A program made the position numbers and the translations under genes. Source: Pseudomonas saudiphocaensis (lineage in GTDB: Bacteria > Pseudomonadota > Gammaproteobacteria > Pseudomonadales > Pseudomonadaceae). From it: DNA of 64,000 bases. How positions within the stretch are numbered: the stretch's first letter is position 1; each line of letters starts with the position of its first letter. Location of the stretch: contig NZ_CCSF01000001.1 in assembly GCF_000756775.1 (NCBI RefSeq), positions 496,001 to 560,000 on the forward strand, written 5' to 3'. Below are positions 18,080-26,069 of this stretch, one piece after another. The notes beneath the pieces were generated by a model, which saw nothing but the letters and a program-made list of their open reading frames with translations, was not told the origin of the DNA and made no database searches.

Positions 18080-18123
18080 TGCCGTCGCGGGATTGCCCGC
18101 GATGGCGAAGGAACCGCCAGATC

Positions 18124-19206
18124 ATGAATGCTCAAAACGCCGCTATCCAGCTTGACCTCGCCGAAGCCTCGGCCGCCGTTACCATCTCTCGCCGCAGCGC
18201 CCAGCCGTTGCCCAGCCCCGCCTTGTTGCGCCAGCGTCTGCCGTTGACTGCTGCGCTTGCCGAACGAATCCGCCAGGACCGCAACGCCATTCGCGCCGTT
18301 CTCAATGGCAGCGACTCGCGCATGCTGGTGGTGGTCGGCCCCTGTTCGTTGCATGACCCGGCTTCGGCATTGGAGTACGCCCAGCGTCTGGCCGACCTGG
18401 CGCCGCAGGTTGAAGACCAGCTGCTGCTGGTGATGCGCACCTACGTCGAGAAGCCGCGCACGACTGTCGGCTGGAAGGGCCTGCTCTACGATCCGCATCT
18501 GGATGGCAGCGGCGATATGGCCGAGGGGCTGCGCCTGTCACGCAAGCTGATGCTGGACATTCTGGAAGCCGGTTTGCCCATCGCCAGTGAACTTCTGCAG
18601 CCGCTGGCCACCGGCTACTTCGATGATTTGCTGGCCTGGGCCGCCATCGGCGCGCGCACCAGCGAGTCGCAGATCCATCGTGAAATGGTCAGCGGCCTGG
18701 ATCTGCCGGTGGGCTTCAAGAACGGTACCGATGGCAGCCTGGGTATCGCCTGCGATGCCATGCGCTCGGCGCTGCATCCGCACCGGCATTTCGGCATCGA
18801 CGATCTGGGGCACCCAGCGCTGCTGGAAACGGCGGGCAACCCCGACTCGCACCTGGTGCTGCGCGGCGGGCATGCCGGGCCGAATCATGACGCGGCAAGC
18901 GTTGCGGCGGCTCGCGCGACACTGGAAAAGCAGGGTATCGCGGCCCGAATCATGGTCGATTGCAGCCATGCCAACAGCGGCAAGAATCCGCTGCGTCAGC
19001 CGCAGGTACTGCGAGAGGTGCTTGAGCAGCGGCTGGCGGGCGATGACAGCCTGCGCGGTGTGATGTTGGAAAGCCACCTGTTCGATGGCTGCCAGCCGTT
19101 GGCCGGTGAGTTGCGCTACGGCGTTTCCATTACCGATGGCTGCCTAGGCTGGAGCGGCACCGAGCAATTGCTGCGTGGTGCCGCCGAGTGTTTGCGGGGC
19201 CGATAG
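18124..19206 (+). CDS. class I DAHP synthase (3-deoxy-7-phosphoheptulonate synthase)
   Basis: A 360-residue AroF/G/H-type enzyme: VVVGPCSLHDP near residue 75, RTYVEKPRTTVGWKGL, a SHLFDG loop and SITDGCLGW at the end. It condenses PEP and erythrose 4-phosphate at the entry to the shikimate pathway. The N-terminal extension of about 30 residues is where E. coli isozymes bind their inhibitory amino acid; which one is sensed here cannot be told. The ATG of MNAQNAAIQLDLAEA is used; an in-frame GTG at 18079 would read through a GC-rich hairpin. The upstream region has two aromatic mini-ORFs and a terminator. Confidence 0.93.
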   Translation: MNAQNAAIQLDLAEASAAVTISRRSAQPLPSPALLRQRLPLTAALAERIRQDRNAIRAVLNGSDSRMLVVVGPCSLHDPASALEYAQRLADLAPQVEDQLLLVMRTYVEKPRTTVGWKGLLYDPHLDGSGDMAEGLRLSRKLMLDILEAGLPIASELLQPLATGYFDDLLAWAAIGARTSESQIHREMVSGLDLPVGFKNGTDGSLGIACDAMRSALHPHRHFGIDDLGHPALLETAGNPDSHLVLRGGHAGPNHDAASVAAARATLEKQGIAARIMVDCSHANSGKNPLRQPQVLREVLEQRLAGDDSLRGVMLESHLFDGCQPLAGELRYGVSITDGCLGWSGTEQLLRGAAECLRGR

Positions 19207-19217
19207 GCCCCGCAAAC
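19190..19217. terminator. stem-loop spanning the stop codon between convergent genes
   Basis: GTTTGCGGGGCC-gata-GGCCCCGCAAAC is a perfect 12-base stem; the loop and its edge hold the TAG of the DAHP synthase gene. It lies just past the stop of the convergent transporter gene on the minus strand. No T run follows on either strand, so it is a shared end or RNA-stabilising structure rather than a canonical terminator. Confidence 0.65.
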
Positions 19218-19224
19218 GCTGAGG

Positions 19225-20670
19225 TCAGTTGGCCCACAACCAGCCAATGAGCAGATAGCACAGGCCGGTCACCAGGAATACGCCGAAGATGTTCAGGGCG
19301 AAACCGGCCCTGATCATGGACTGGATACGCATCATCCCGGTTCCGAACACGATAGCGTTCGGCGGAGTCGCTACCGGCATCATGAAAGCACAGCTGGCAG
19401 CAATGGCTGCCGGAATGGCAAGCATTTCCGGCGGCAAGCCCTGAGCCACGGCAAGGGCGCCGAGCAGTGGCAGAAACGCGGCGGCCGTTGCGGTATTGGA
19501 GGTGATCTCGGTAAGAAAGGTGATCACCAGAGCCACCATGCCGATCATCAGGATAAGCGGCAGCGAGCCAAAGCCCTGTAGGTTCTGGGCAATCCACTGG
19601 GCAAGCCCGGACGCGCCAATCACACCGGCCAGCGACAGGCCGCCGCCGAATAGAAGCAGAACGCCCCACGGGACCTTGTTTGCGGTTTCCCAATCCATCA
19701 GAAACACGCGTTTCTTTATATCGACCGGAATAAGGAACAGGATCAGCGCCGCTGCGATGGCGATGCTGGTGTCGTTGACGCCGTCGATGTATTGAGCCAG
19801 AACCGGCTGGAAGATCCAGGCAGCGGCCGCGAGGCCGAACACTACCGCGACCATCTTCTCGGCTTTGGACATCGGGCCGAGCTCGGCCATTTCCTGCTCC
19901 AGCATGGCACGGCTATCGCCGCCGGCCAGTTTGAAGCCGCCCCGGGTCAACCACCACCAGGTAAAGAGCAGCATGCCGAGGCTGACCGGAATGCCAAGCA
20001 GCATCCATTGGCCGAAGCCGATGTGGACGTCGTAGTTTTCCCGCAGGAACGCGACAAGCAGGGCGTTTGGAGGAGTTCCGATCAATGTCGCGATACCGCC
20101 AACACTCGCCGCATAGGCGATGCCCAGCAGCAGGGCGATGGCAAAGCGTGTGCCTTCTTTCTCGTCGCTACCTTCCACCAACAGGGCAATCACCGAGATC
20201 CCGATGGGCAGCATCATGATGCTGGTGGCCGTGTTGCTGACCCACATGCTGATAAAGGCTGTGGCTATCATGAAGCCAGCGATCTGCCGGCTGGGCGCGT
20301 TACCTACCGCGAGCAAGGTCACCAGGGCGATGCGCTTGTGCAGGTTCCAGCGCTGCATTGCCAGGCCCAGCAGGAAGCCGCCGAAGAACAGGAAGATGGT
20401 GGGGTTGGCATAAGGCGCGGTGGCCTTGTTCAGCGTATCGATGCCCAGAACCGGGATCAGCAGAATAGGTAGCAGCGAAGTTGCCGGAATCGGTATCGCT
20501 TCGGTAGCCCACCAGACGGCCATCAGGCCGGCCAGGCCGACGGTCAGCCAGGCAGTTTCGGAAAGCCCAGCTGGCGGGCTGGTGAAAACGCATAGCAGCA
20601 AGAGCACGGGCCCCAGCACCAGTCCGATGAGCGCTGCACGCGCCGCACCGGTGTTTTGTGTATCGGTCAT
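19225..20670 (-). CDS. SLC13/DASS family sodium:dicarboxylate (or sulfate) symporter
   Basis: A 481-residue membrane protein with eleven or so spans. The paired Ser-Asn-Thr motifs that bind sodium and substrate in VcINDY are present: WVSNTATSIM near residue 144 and EITSNTATAAAF near 390. A conserved TPPNA follows each half (IGTPPNALLV and VATPPNAIVF). It likely imports C4 dicarboxylates or citrate. The ATG has AGAGGAATTTCTCCCGC upstream. An inverted repeat of MarR type lies 130 bases upstream. Confidence 0.93.
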   Translation of the reverse strand: MTDTQNTGAARAALIGLVLGPVLLLLCVFTSPPAGLSETAWLTVGLAGLMAVWWATEAIPIPATSLLPILLIPVLGIDTLNKATAPYANPTIFLFFGGFLLGLAMQRWNLHKRIALVTLLAVGNAPSRQIAGFMIATAFISMWVSNTATSIMMLPIGISVIALLVEGSDEKEGTRFAIALLLGIAYAASVGGIATLIGTPPNALLVAFLRENYDVHIGFGQWMLLGIPVSLGMLLFTWWWLTRGGFKLAGGDSRAMLEQEMAELGPMSKAEKMVAVVFGLAAAAWIFQPVLAQYIDGVNDTSIAIAAALILFLIPVDIKKRVFLMDWETANKVPWGVLLLFGGGLSLAGVIGASGLAQWIAQNLQGFGSLPLILMIGMVALVITFLTEITSNTATAAAFLPLLGALAVAQGLPPEMLAIPAAIAASCAFMMPVATPPNAIVFGTGMMRIQSMIRAGFALNIFGVFLVTGLCYLLIGWLWAN

Positions 20671-20802
20671 GCGGGAGAAATTCCTCTATTAACTGACCCG
20701 ATTGCGATGGATTGGAGTTGTCCGGTTCGGTATGCAGAGAGCGAGACAGCGCAACGCCGAGAAACGTCCGGGCCAAAATGCGGCGCGGATTCTACCAGCG
20801 CT

Positions 20803-20851
20803 TCGTTAGCTAGCGAATCAATAGTTTTGTTAATGATTAGCTCACTAACGA
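20803..20851 (-). promoter_or_regulatory. imperfect inverted repeat, possible MarR-type operator
   Basis: TCGTTAGCTAGCGAATCA and, 13 bases on, TGATTAGCTCACTAACGA: the two are inverted copies matching at 14 of 18 positions. The second contains the palindrome TTAG-ctca-CTAA and the first TTAG-ctag-CGAA, the spacing seen in MarR-family sites. It is in the 270-base gap upstream of the transporter gene; no MarR gene is seen in the window. Confidence 0.45.
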
Positions 20852-20941
20852 GGTGCGTCTCAGGGCTTCGAACTGTTCTTTTTAGACTGGCAGTGCAGGG
20901 GTGGTGCCGGCCTTCTGTCATTTGAAGGCCGGATCAGGGGG

Positions 20942-22291
20942 TCAGCTTGGCCTGAGCTGCTTCAACGTCTCGGCGATCATGAACGCCAGTTCCAGCGACT
21001 GGTCAGCATTCAGGCGTGGGTCGCAATGGGTGTGGTAGCGATCGCCCAGGCCATCTTCGGTGATGGCACGCGAGCCGCCGGTGCACTCGGTGACGTTCTG
21101 TCCGGTCATCTCGATATGGATGCCGCCCGGATAACTGCCTTCCGCACGATGCACGTCGAAGAACTGCCGTACCTCGGCCAGGATCCGTTCGAACGGGCGG
21201 GTCTTGTAGCCGCTGGAGGCCTTCATGGTGTTGCCGTGCATGGGGTCGGAGCTCCACAGCACCTGGCGGCCTTCGGCCTGAACAGCGCGAATCAGTCGCG
21301 GCAGGCCTGCTTCCACTCCGTCCGCCCCCATGCGCACGATCAGGTTCAGGCGACCCGGATCGTTTTTCGGGTTGAGGATGTCGATCAGGCGAATCAGTTC
21401 ATCGCTGTCCATGCTCGGCCCGACCTTGACCCCGATCGGGTTGCATACGCCACGCAGAAACTCCACATGGGCGCCGTCCAGCTGGCGCGTACGGTCGCCG
21501 ATCCAGAGCATGTGAGCCGAACAGTCGTACCAGTCGCCGCTGAGGCTGTCCTCACGCACAAAGGCCTGCTCATAGTTGAGCAGCAGGGCCTCATGGGCGG
21601 TGAAAAAGCTGGTTTCGCGCAGTTGCGGCATGTTGTCCATGCCGCAGGCGCGCATGAACTTCAGCGCCTGGTCGATTCGCGCACCCATCTGATGGTATTT
21701 CTCGGCCATCGGCGAGTTGGCGATAAAGTCCAGATTCCACTGATGCACCTGATGCAGGTCGGCGAATCCGCCCTGGGCGAAGGCGCGCAGAAGGTTCAGG
21801 CTGGCGGTGGACTGGTGATAGGCCTGCAACAGCCGCTCGGGGTCCGGCACGCGGCTTTTTTCGTCGAAGTCGATGCCGTTGACGATATCGCCCCGATAGG
21901 CGGGCAGGGTGACTCCGGCAATGGTTTCTTCGCCAGCCGAACGTGGTTTGGCGAACTGGCCCGCCATGCGCCCCACCTTCACCACCGGGCAACTGGCAGC
22001 GAAAGTCATGACGATCGCCATTTGCAACAGCACCTTGAAGGTGTCGCGAATCTTGTTGGCGGAAAACTCGGCAAAACTCTCGGCGCAGTCGCCCCCCTGC
22101 AAAAGGAAGGCGCGGCCCTGGGTGACTTCGGCAAATTGCCGGCGCAATTCCCGCGCCTCACCGGCGAACACCAGCGGCGGGAGCTCACCGAGAATCTGCT
22201 CCACGCGCTGCAGATGCGCGGCGTCAGGGTAGGTGGGTTGTTGCTGGATGGGCTTGGCTCTCCAGCTTGAGGGGCTCCACGTCGGGCTCAT
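20942..22291 (-). CDS. class II DAHP synthase (PhzC/PA2843-like)
   Basis: A 449-residue class II enzyme starting [20 protein letters not shown], with [57 protein letters not shown] and [12 protein letters not shown] in order, as in Pseudomonas PA2843 and plant/Mycobacterium enzymes. The reaction is the same as that of the class I enzyme encoded 2 kb away, but the fold differs and feedback control usually differs too. The start follows CTGGAATTCCCTA; the in-frame upstream extension to 22378 is unlikely. No phenazine genes are nearby, so this is a primary-metabolism copy. Confidence 0.95.
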   Translation of the reverse strand: MSPTWSPSSWRAKPIQQQPTYPDAAHLQRVEQILGELPPLVFAGEARELRRQFAEVTQGRAFLLQGGDCAESFAEFSANKIRDTFKVLLQMAIVMTFAASCPVVKVGRMAGQFAKPRSAGEETIAGVTLPAYRGDIVNGIDFDEKSRVPDPERLLQAYHQSTASLNLLRAFAQGGFADLHQVHQWNLDFIANSPMAEKYHQMGARIDQALKFMRACGMDNMPQLRETSFFTAHEALLLNYEQAFVREDSLSGDWYDCSAHMLWIGDRTRQLDGAHVEFLRGVCNPIGVKVGPSMDSDELIRLIDILNPKNDPGRLNLIVRMGADGVEAGLPRLIRAVQAEGRQVLWSSDPMHGNTMKASSGYKTRPFERILAEVRQFFDVHRAEGSYPGGIHIEMTGQNVTECTGGSRAITEDGLGDRYHTHCDPRLNADQSLELAFMIAETLKQLRPS

Positions 22292-22374
22292 TAGGGAATT
22301 CCAGAAAAAAAGTCCTGGGATTTTACCTGACCTGAATGAAGCTGCGTTGCCTGTGGTCCAAGGGCACCAAGTGG

Positions 22375-22406
22375 GCAAAAAAAGGGCAGAACTGAACGCT
22401 CTGCCC
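22375..22406 (-). terminator. terminator of the hsp20 gene
   Basis: Read on the minus strand, GGGCAGAGCGTTCAGTTCTGCCC followed by TTTTTTTG: a 7-base stem GGGCAGA/TCTGCCC with the T run immediately after it. It is 47 bases after the hsp20 stop codon and upstream of the class II DAHP synthase start. Confidence 0.88.
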
Positions 22407-22452
22407 GTTGGTTGTCAGGGGCTATACGACTCTGACTGCGCGGATGGCAGTC

Positions 22453-22884
22453 TCAGTCGATGGTCAGATGATGCGAGGCGCTGCTCTGCTTTTTCGGCAG
22501 CGTCAGTTTCAGTACGCCATCTTCGTAGCGGGCCTTGGCCTGGCTTGAGTCGATTTCCGAGGGCAACTGGAAGCTGCGGGAAACGGAGCCGTAGTAGCGC
22601 TCCGAGCGCAGGGACTTCTCGCCGTCCTTCTGCTCGTCGAGTTGCCGAACCTCGGCGCTCAGGCTGACCTGGTTGCCTTCGATGGAAACCTTGATGTTCT
22701 CCTTGCTTACACCGGGCAGCTCGGCTTCGATGCTGTAGCCGGAGTCGGTTTCCTTGACGTCGACGCGGATCTGCGAGGGGGAGGGCAGCGCATCACCATG
22801 CAGAGGCTGGATAAAATAGCCGGGAGATGCGAACTCCTTGAAAAAATCATCGAACAGATTTCCGCGAGTCATCAGAGATTTCAT
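22453..22884 (-). CDS. Hsp20 small heat-shock protein
   Basis: A 143-residue small heat-shock chaperone. The alpha-crystallin domain spans about residues 38-135: VDVKETDSGYSIEAELPGVS, SLRSERYYGSVSRSFQLP and the closing GVLKLTLPK motif, followed by a short tail. The N-terminal MTRGNLFDDFFKEFASPG is typical. It holds unfolding proteins for DnaK/ClpB. It is preceded by an SD AGGAGGTAACGTC and by a sigma-32-type promoter about 60 bases further up. I saw no clear ROSE thermometer. Confidence 0.94.
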   Translation of the reverse strand: MKSLMTRGNLFDDFFKEFASPGYFIQPLHGDALPSPSQIRVDVKETDSGYSIEAELPGVSKENIKVSIEGNQVSLSAEVRQLDEQKDGEKSLRSERYYGSVSRSFQLPSEIDSSQAKARYEDGVLKLTLPKKQSSASHHLTID

Positions 22885-22944
22885 GACGTTACCTCCTGTT
22901 GAATGATGGATGGCCTGTTCGGCGCTGTGCTTGTTTCGCTGATA

Positions 22945-22973
22945 AATATGTGCCTTAAAGATCGGGTTTCAAG
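22945..22973 (-). promoter_or_regulatory. sigma-32 (RpoH)-type promoter of hsp20
   Basis: On the minus strand, CTTGAAA is followed by a 14-base spacer and CACATATT, close to the RpoH consensus CTTGAAA-N11-15-CCCCATNT: the -35 is exact and the -10 partly so. It lies about 60 bases before the hsp20 start, so heat induction is expected. Confidence 0.75.
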
Positions 22974-23097
22974 TTTTTCTGCAAGTTGATTGTCTTGGAT
23001 CAAAATATCCGGGGCGGGCCTGGCTGGCGTGCTCCGGGTACCATGCGATGTTTCGCCTGGCAGGCGAGTTAAATCGGTTCCGTCAGGAGTGAAAGTA

Positions 23098-23847
23098 GTG
23101 GGCAGGCAGGAAGTGGTGCTGGCCGAGGTGCAGGATGAGTTCGGTCTGATTCGTGTGCTGGAGGTGGGTGATTACCGTTTTCTCGAATTCGGCGCGGCTA
23201 TCGAGCAAAGTTGCGTTTTTACTGCTGCGCCGAGTTGGCTGGAGTACGACTACACGCGCGCCATGCTGATGGGCGGATTGATGCATCCGGCGCCGGAGAC
23301 AGCGCTGTTTCTCGGGTTGGGCGCGGGTACGCTGACCCAGGCCTGCCTTGAGTTTCTGCCTTTGGAGGACGTGGAGGCCATCGAACTGCGCCCTGCGGTG
23401 CCGGAACTGGCGATGCGTTATCTCGGATTTAAGAACGATGCGCGCTTGTACATACGCATCGGCGATGCCGTGGAACTGCTGGAGACGGCAGAGTCAACGG
23501 ATCTGCTTTTTGTCGACCTATATACCGATGTTGGCCCGGCGGCGGCGCACCTGGCCTGGAATTTCCTCAAGCGTTGTCAGGAAAAACTCAATCCGGGTGG
23601 CTGGCTGGTGATCAACCAGTGGGGTACCGATGATGACAAACCGCTGGGCGCGGCGCTGCTTCGAGGGCTGTTCCACCGGCATTACTGGGAGTGTCCGGTG
23701 AAGGAGGGCAATGTGGTGCTATTCGTGCCCGCGGACCTGGAGCAGGCGCTGGATCTGGACGGGTTGCGGCGGCGAGCTGCTGAGCTTGCCCCGCGTCTGG
23801 GCTATTCCCTCGATTTGCTGATCGGGGCGCTGCGACCGGCCAGTTGA
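23098..23847 (+). CDS. spermidine synthase-like methyltransferase-fold protein
   Basis: A 249-residue Rossmann-fold protein. The nucleotide motif ALFLGLGAGTLTQACLEFLP, then VEAIELRP (acidic residue for ribose) and LLFVDLYTD match the SpeE-like family; whether polyamine binding residues are kept cannot be decided. Several pseudomonad homologues are annotated as spermidine synthase without biochemical proof, and no speD lies beside it. I chose the GTG at 23098 because TCAGGAGTGAAA gives an SD; an in-frame TTG start exists upstream. The gene stands alone, divergent from hsp20. Confidence 0.78.
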   Translation: MGRQEVVLAEVQDEFGLIRVLEVGDYRFLEFGAAIEQSCVFTAAPSWLEYDYTRAMLMGGLMHPAPETALFLGLGAGTLTQACLEFLPLEDVEAIELRPAVPELAMRYLGFKNDARLYIRIGDAVELLETAESTDLLFVDLYTDVGPAAAHLAWNFLKRCQEKLNPGGWLVINQWGTDDDKPLGAALLRGLFHRHYWECPVKEGNVVLFVPADLEQALDLDGLRRRAAELAPRLGYSLDLLIGALRPAS

Positions 23848-23933
23848 ATCTTGGTGCAAGGCTGCCGGCGTCTGGATGCCGACTGATTGTTGTCAGGGCG
23901 GCTCGATCCGGTTTGGCTCCGCTTGTGCGGTTC

Positions 23934-23949
23934 ATTTGCTTAAGCAAAT
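23934..23949. promoter_or_regulatory. perfect 16-base palindrome upstream of the deaD promoter
   Basis: ATTTGCTTAAGCAAAT is a perfect palindrome ending 4 bases before the predicted -35 of the helicase gene. It is AT-rich against a GC-rich background, which suggests a dimeric regulator site. The regulator is unknown. Confidence 0.5.
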
Positions 23950-23953
23950 TACG

Positions 23954-23982
23954 TGCACAGGCGCACATAATTCCGGTATAGT
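23954..23982 (+). promoter_or_regulatory. sigma-70-like promoter of the DEAD-box gene
   Basis: TGCACA (four of six -35 bases), a 17-base spacer and TATAGT (five of six -10 bases). It would start a transcript near 23990, giving a 5' leader of about 210 bases before the start codon, unusually long for this window and like the long leader of E. coli deaD. Confidence 0.6.
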
Positions 23983-24165
23983 ACGCGCCGGCTGAAACCC
24001 AGCCTACGTTCAGGTACTGCAACACACGAAGCGCTGCTTCGGCTGTTATCCGCTTCCGCGGCTATCCTTGACGATTCATCATTCATTCGTTTTCGCAAAC
24101 CCCGCCGACCAAGGCTGCCAGGGTTACCCGTTCCCGGGTTTTACATGGCATGCGCAGCTTCGGAA

Positions 24166-24201
24166 CATGGGTCTTTGCGGAGCATCAGGAAAAGACCCAT
24201 G
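24166..24201 (+). promoter_or_regulatory. start-codon hairpin and overlapping micro-ORF in the helicase leader
   Basis: CATGGGTCTTT (24166-24176) pairs perfectly over 11 bases with AAAGACCCATG (24191-24201). The 3' arm contains the helicase ATG, and the 14-base loop contains the SD AGGA. A micro-ORF from the ATG at 24167 reads 11 codons and stops at TGA 24200-24202, overlapping the helicase start as ATGA. Together these look like control of translation initiation by RNA structure and coupling. The folding is by eye. Confidence 0.55.
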
Positions 24202-25860
24202 ACCCAGGAAATCGGCGGCTTTGCCGCGCTCGGTATTCATTCTGCTGTACTCGCTGCAATCACCGCGGTGGGCTACGAAGAACCTTCCGCAATTCAGAAA
24301 CAGGCCATCCCGGTCATTCTCGACGGCCACGACATGATCGGTCAGGCACAGACCGGAACCGGCAAGACTGCCGCTTTCGCGCTGCCGCTGCTGTCGAAGA
24401 TCGACCCGGCCCGGCGCGAAGTTCAGGCGCTGATTCTCGCGCCGACCCGTGAGCTGGCGCTGCAGGTTGCCACCGCATTCGAAACCTATGCCAAGCAGAT
24501 GCCGACTGTTAGTGTTGTCGCCATTTATGGTGGCGCGCCTATGGGGCCGCAGCTCAAGGCCATTCGTCAGGGCGCGCAGATTGTCGTGGCCACGCCCGGC
24601 CGCCTGGTCGATCACCTGAGCCGCAACGGTGCGCTGTTGTCCACTGTGCAGTTTCTGGTACTCGACGAAGCTGACGAAATGCTCAAGCTGGGTTTCATGG
24701 ATGATCTGGAGGTCATCTTCGAAGCCATGCCGGAAAGCCGCCAGAGCGTGTTGTTCTCCGCCACGCTGCCGCACTCAATCCGTGCCATTGCCGAAAAGCA
24801 CCTGCGTGAACCGCAGCACATCAAGATCGCTGCCAAAACCCAGACTGTGGCCCGAATCGAACAGGCGCATCTGATGGTGCATGCCGATCAGAAAATTCCT
24901 GCGGTACTGCGCCTGCTGGAAGTCGAAGACTTCGATGCATTGATCGCCTTCGTGCGCACCAAGCAAGCGACTCTGGATCTGGCTGCCGCGCTGGAAGCCA
25001 AGGGCTACAAGGCTGCCGCGTTGAACGGTGACATCGCCCAGAACCAGCGTGAGCGCGTTATCGAATCGCTCAAGGACGGTCGTCTGGACATCGTCGTCGC
25101 CACCGACGTGGCTGCGCGTGGTCTGGATGTGGCACGTATCACCCACGTATTCAACGTGGACATGCCGTATGACCCTGAGTCCTATGTGCACCGGATCGGT
25201 CGTACCGGCCGTGCCGGTCGTGAAGGCCGCGCGCTGCTGCTGGTCACGCCGCGCGAGCGCCGCATGCTGCAGGTCATTGAGCGCGTAACCAACCAGAAGG
25301 TCGCCGAGGCACGCCTGCCCAATGGTCAGCAGGTACTTGATGCACGCATCAAAAAACTGACCAACAGCCTCGCGCCGCTGGTTGCCGATGCCGAAGCCAG
25401 CCATGGCGAGCTGCTCGACAAGCTGGTTGCCGATATCGGTTGCAGCCCGCGTGCCCTGGCCGCTGCGCTGCTGCGCAAGGCAACCAACGGTCAGGCGTTG
25501 ACTCTGGCCGAAGTGGAAAAAGAGCAGCCTCTGGTTCCCAGTAGCGGCCCGCGTGAACGTTCTGAGCGTTCCGAGCGTAGTGGCGACCGCGAGCGTCGCG
25601 CGCCGATGCCGCTGGCTGAAGGTCGCGCCCGTTGCCGTACGCCGCTGGGCGCGCGTGACGGCATCGCTGCCCGCAACCTGCTTGGCGCCATCCTCAACGA
25701 GGGCGGTCTGGCCCGCGAAGCCATCGGCCGCATTCAGGTGCGTGACAGCTTCAGCCTGGTCGAATTGCCGGAAGAGGGCCTGGAAGGTCTGCTCGGCAAG
25801 CTCAAGGACACCCGCGTAGGCGGCAAGCAGCTGAAGCTGCGCCGGTATCGCGAGGATTAA
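24199..25860 (+). CDS. deaD: DEAD-box ATP-dependent RNA helicase (DeaD/CsdA type)
   Basis: A 553-residue helicase with all core motifs in order: Q motif (IQKQA), GQAQTGTGKTAAF, APTRELALQ, GGAPMGPQ, ATPGRLVDHL, VLDEADEML, FSATL, ATDVAARGLD and HRIGRTGRAG. The C-terminal domain (about 470-550) has the DbpA RNA-binding form (ARNLLGAILNEGGLAREAIG). It unwinds rRNA precursors and mRNA, typically at low temperature. An earlier in-frame ATG at 24145 has no SD; MTQEIGGFAALGI at 24199 fits the family. Its leader is long and structured. A terminator follows. Confidence 0.94.
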   Translation: MTQEIGGFAALGIHSAVLAAITAVGYEEPSAIQKQAIPVILDGHDMIGQAQTGTGKTAAFALPLLSKIDPARREVQALILAPTRELALQVATAFETYAKQMPTVSVVAIYGGAPMGPQLKAIRQGAQIVVATPGRLVDHLSRNGALLSTVQFLVLDEADEMLKLGFMDDLEVIFEAMPESRQSVLFSATLPHSIRAIAEKHLREPQHIKIAAKTQTVARIEQAHLMVHADQKIPAVLRLLEVEDFDALIAFVRTKQATLDLAAALEAKGYKAAALNGDIAQNQRERVIESLKDGRLDIVVATDVAARGLDVARITHVFNVDMPYDPESYVHRIGRTGRAGREGRALLLVTPRERRMLQVIERVTNQKVAEARLPNGQQVLDARIKKLTNSLAPLVADAEASHGELLDKLVADIGCSPRALAAALLRKATNGQALTLAEVEKEQPLVPSSGPRERSERSERSGDRERRAPMPLAEGRARCRTPLGARDGIAARNLLGAILNEGGLAREAIGRIQVRDSFSLVELPEEGLEGLLGKLKDTRVGGKQLKLRRYRED

Positions 25861-25898
25861 GATCAGCCATCTCGGCTAGGTTTTAAGAGCTCAAAGCG

Positions 25899-25927
25899 AA
25901 GGGCGGACTGAAAAGTCCGCCCTTTTT
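25899..25927 (+). terminator. terminator of the DEAD-box gene
   Basis: AAGGGCGGACT-gaaa-AGTCCGCCCTT then TTT: an 11-base perfect stem with a GAAA tetraloop, 38 bases past the stop. It is likely also used, weakly, from the opposite strand by the acyl-CoA dehydrogenase operon. Confidence 0.93.
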
Positions 25928-26069
25928 GCATCTGTCGTCTGCGCCAAGGTGTTTCGCCTTCTGCGTTATCGCCAGTAGTTCGTAGAGTGGGCCGCGCTTT
26001 TCACACGCATCGCCGCTCTGCCCGGTAGCCAAGGTTCTATAAAAGCGGGAGCGCGCCCGATCGCACTCT

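Noticed and set aside
20667-20921. Minus-strand 84-codon frame in the carrier upstream region
   Set aside because: Overlaps the carrier start and the operator-like repeat; polar low-complexity translation, no SD, no known family.
22885-22944. ROSE-type RNA thermometer in the hsp20 leader
   Set aside because: The required UUGCU-type pairing to the SD was not found in this leader on the minus strand.
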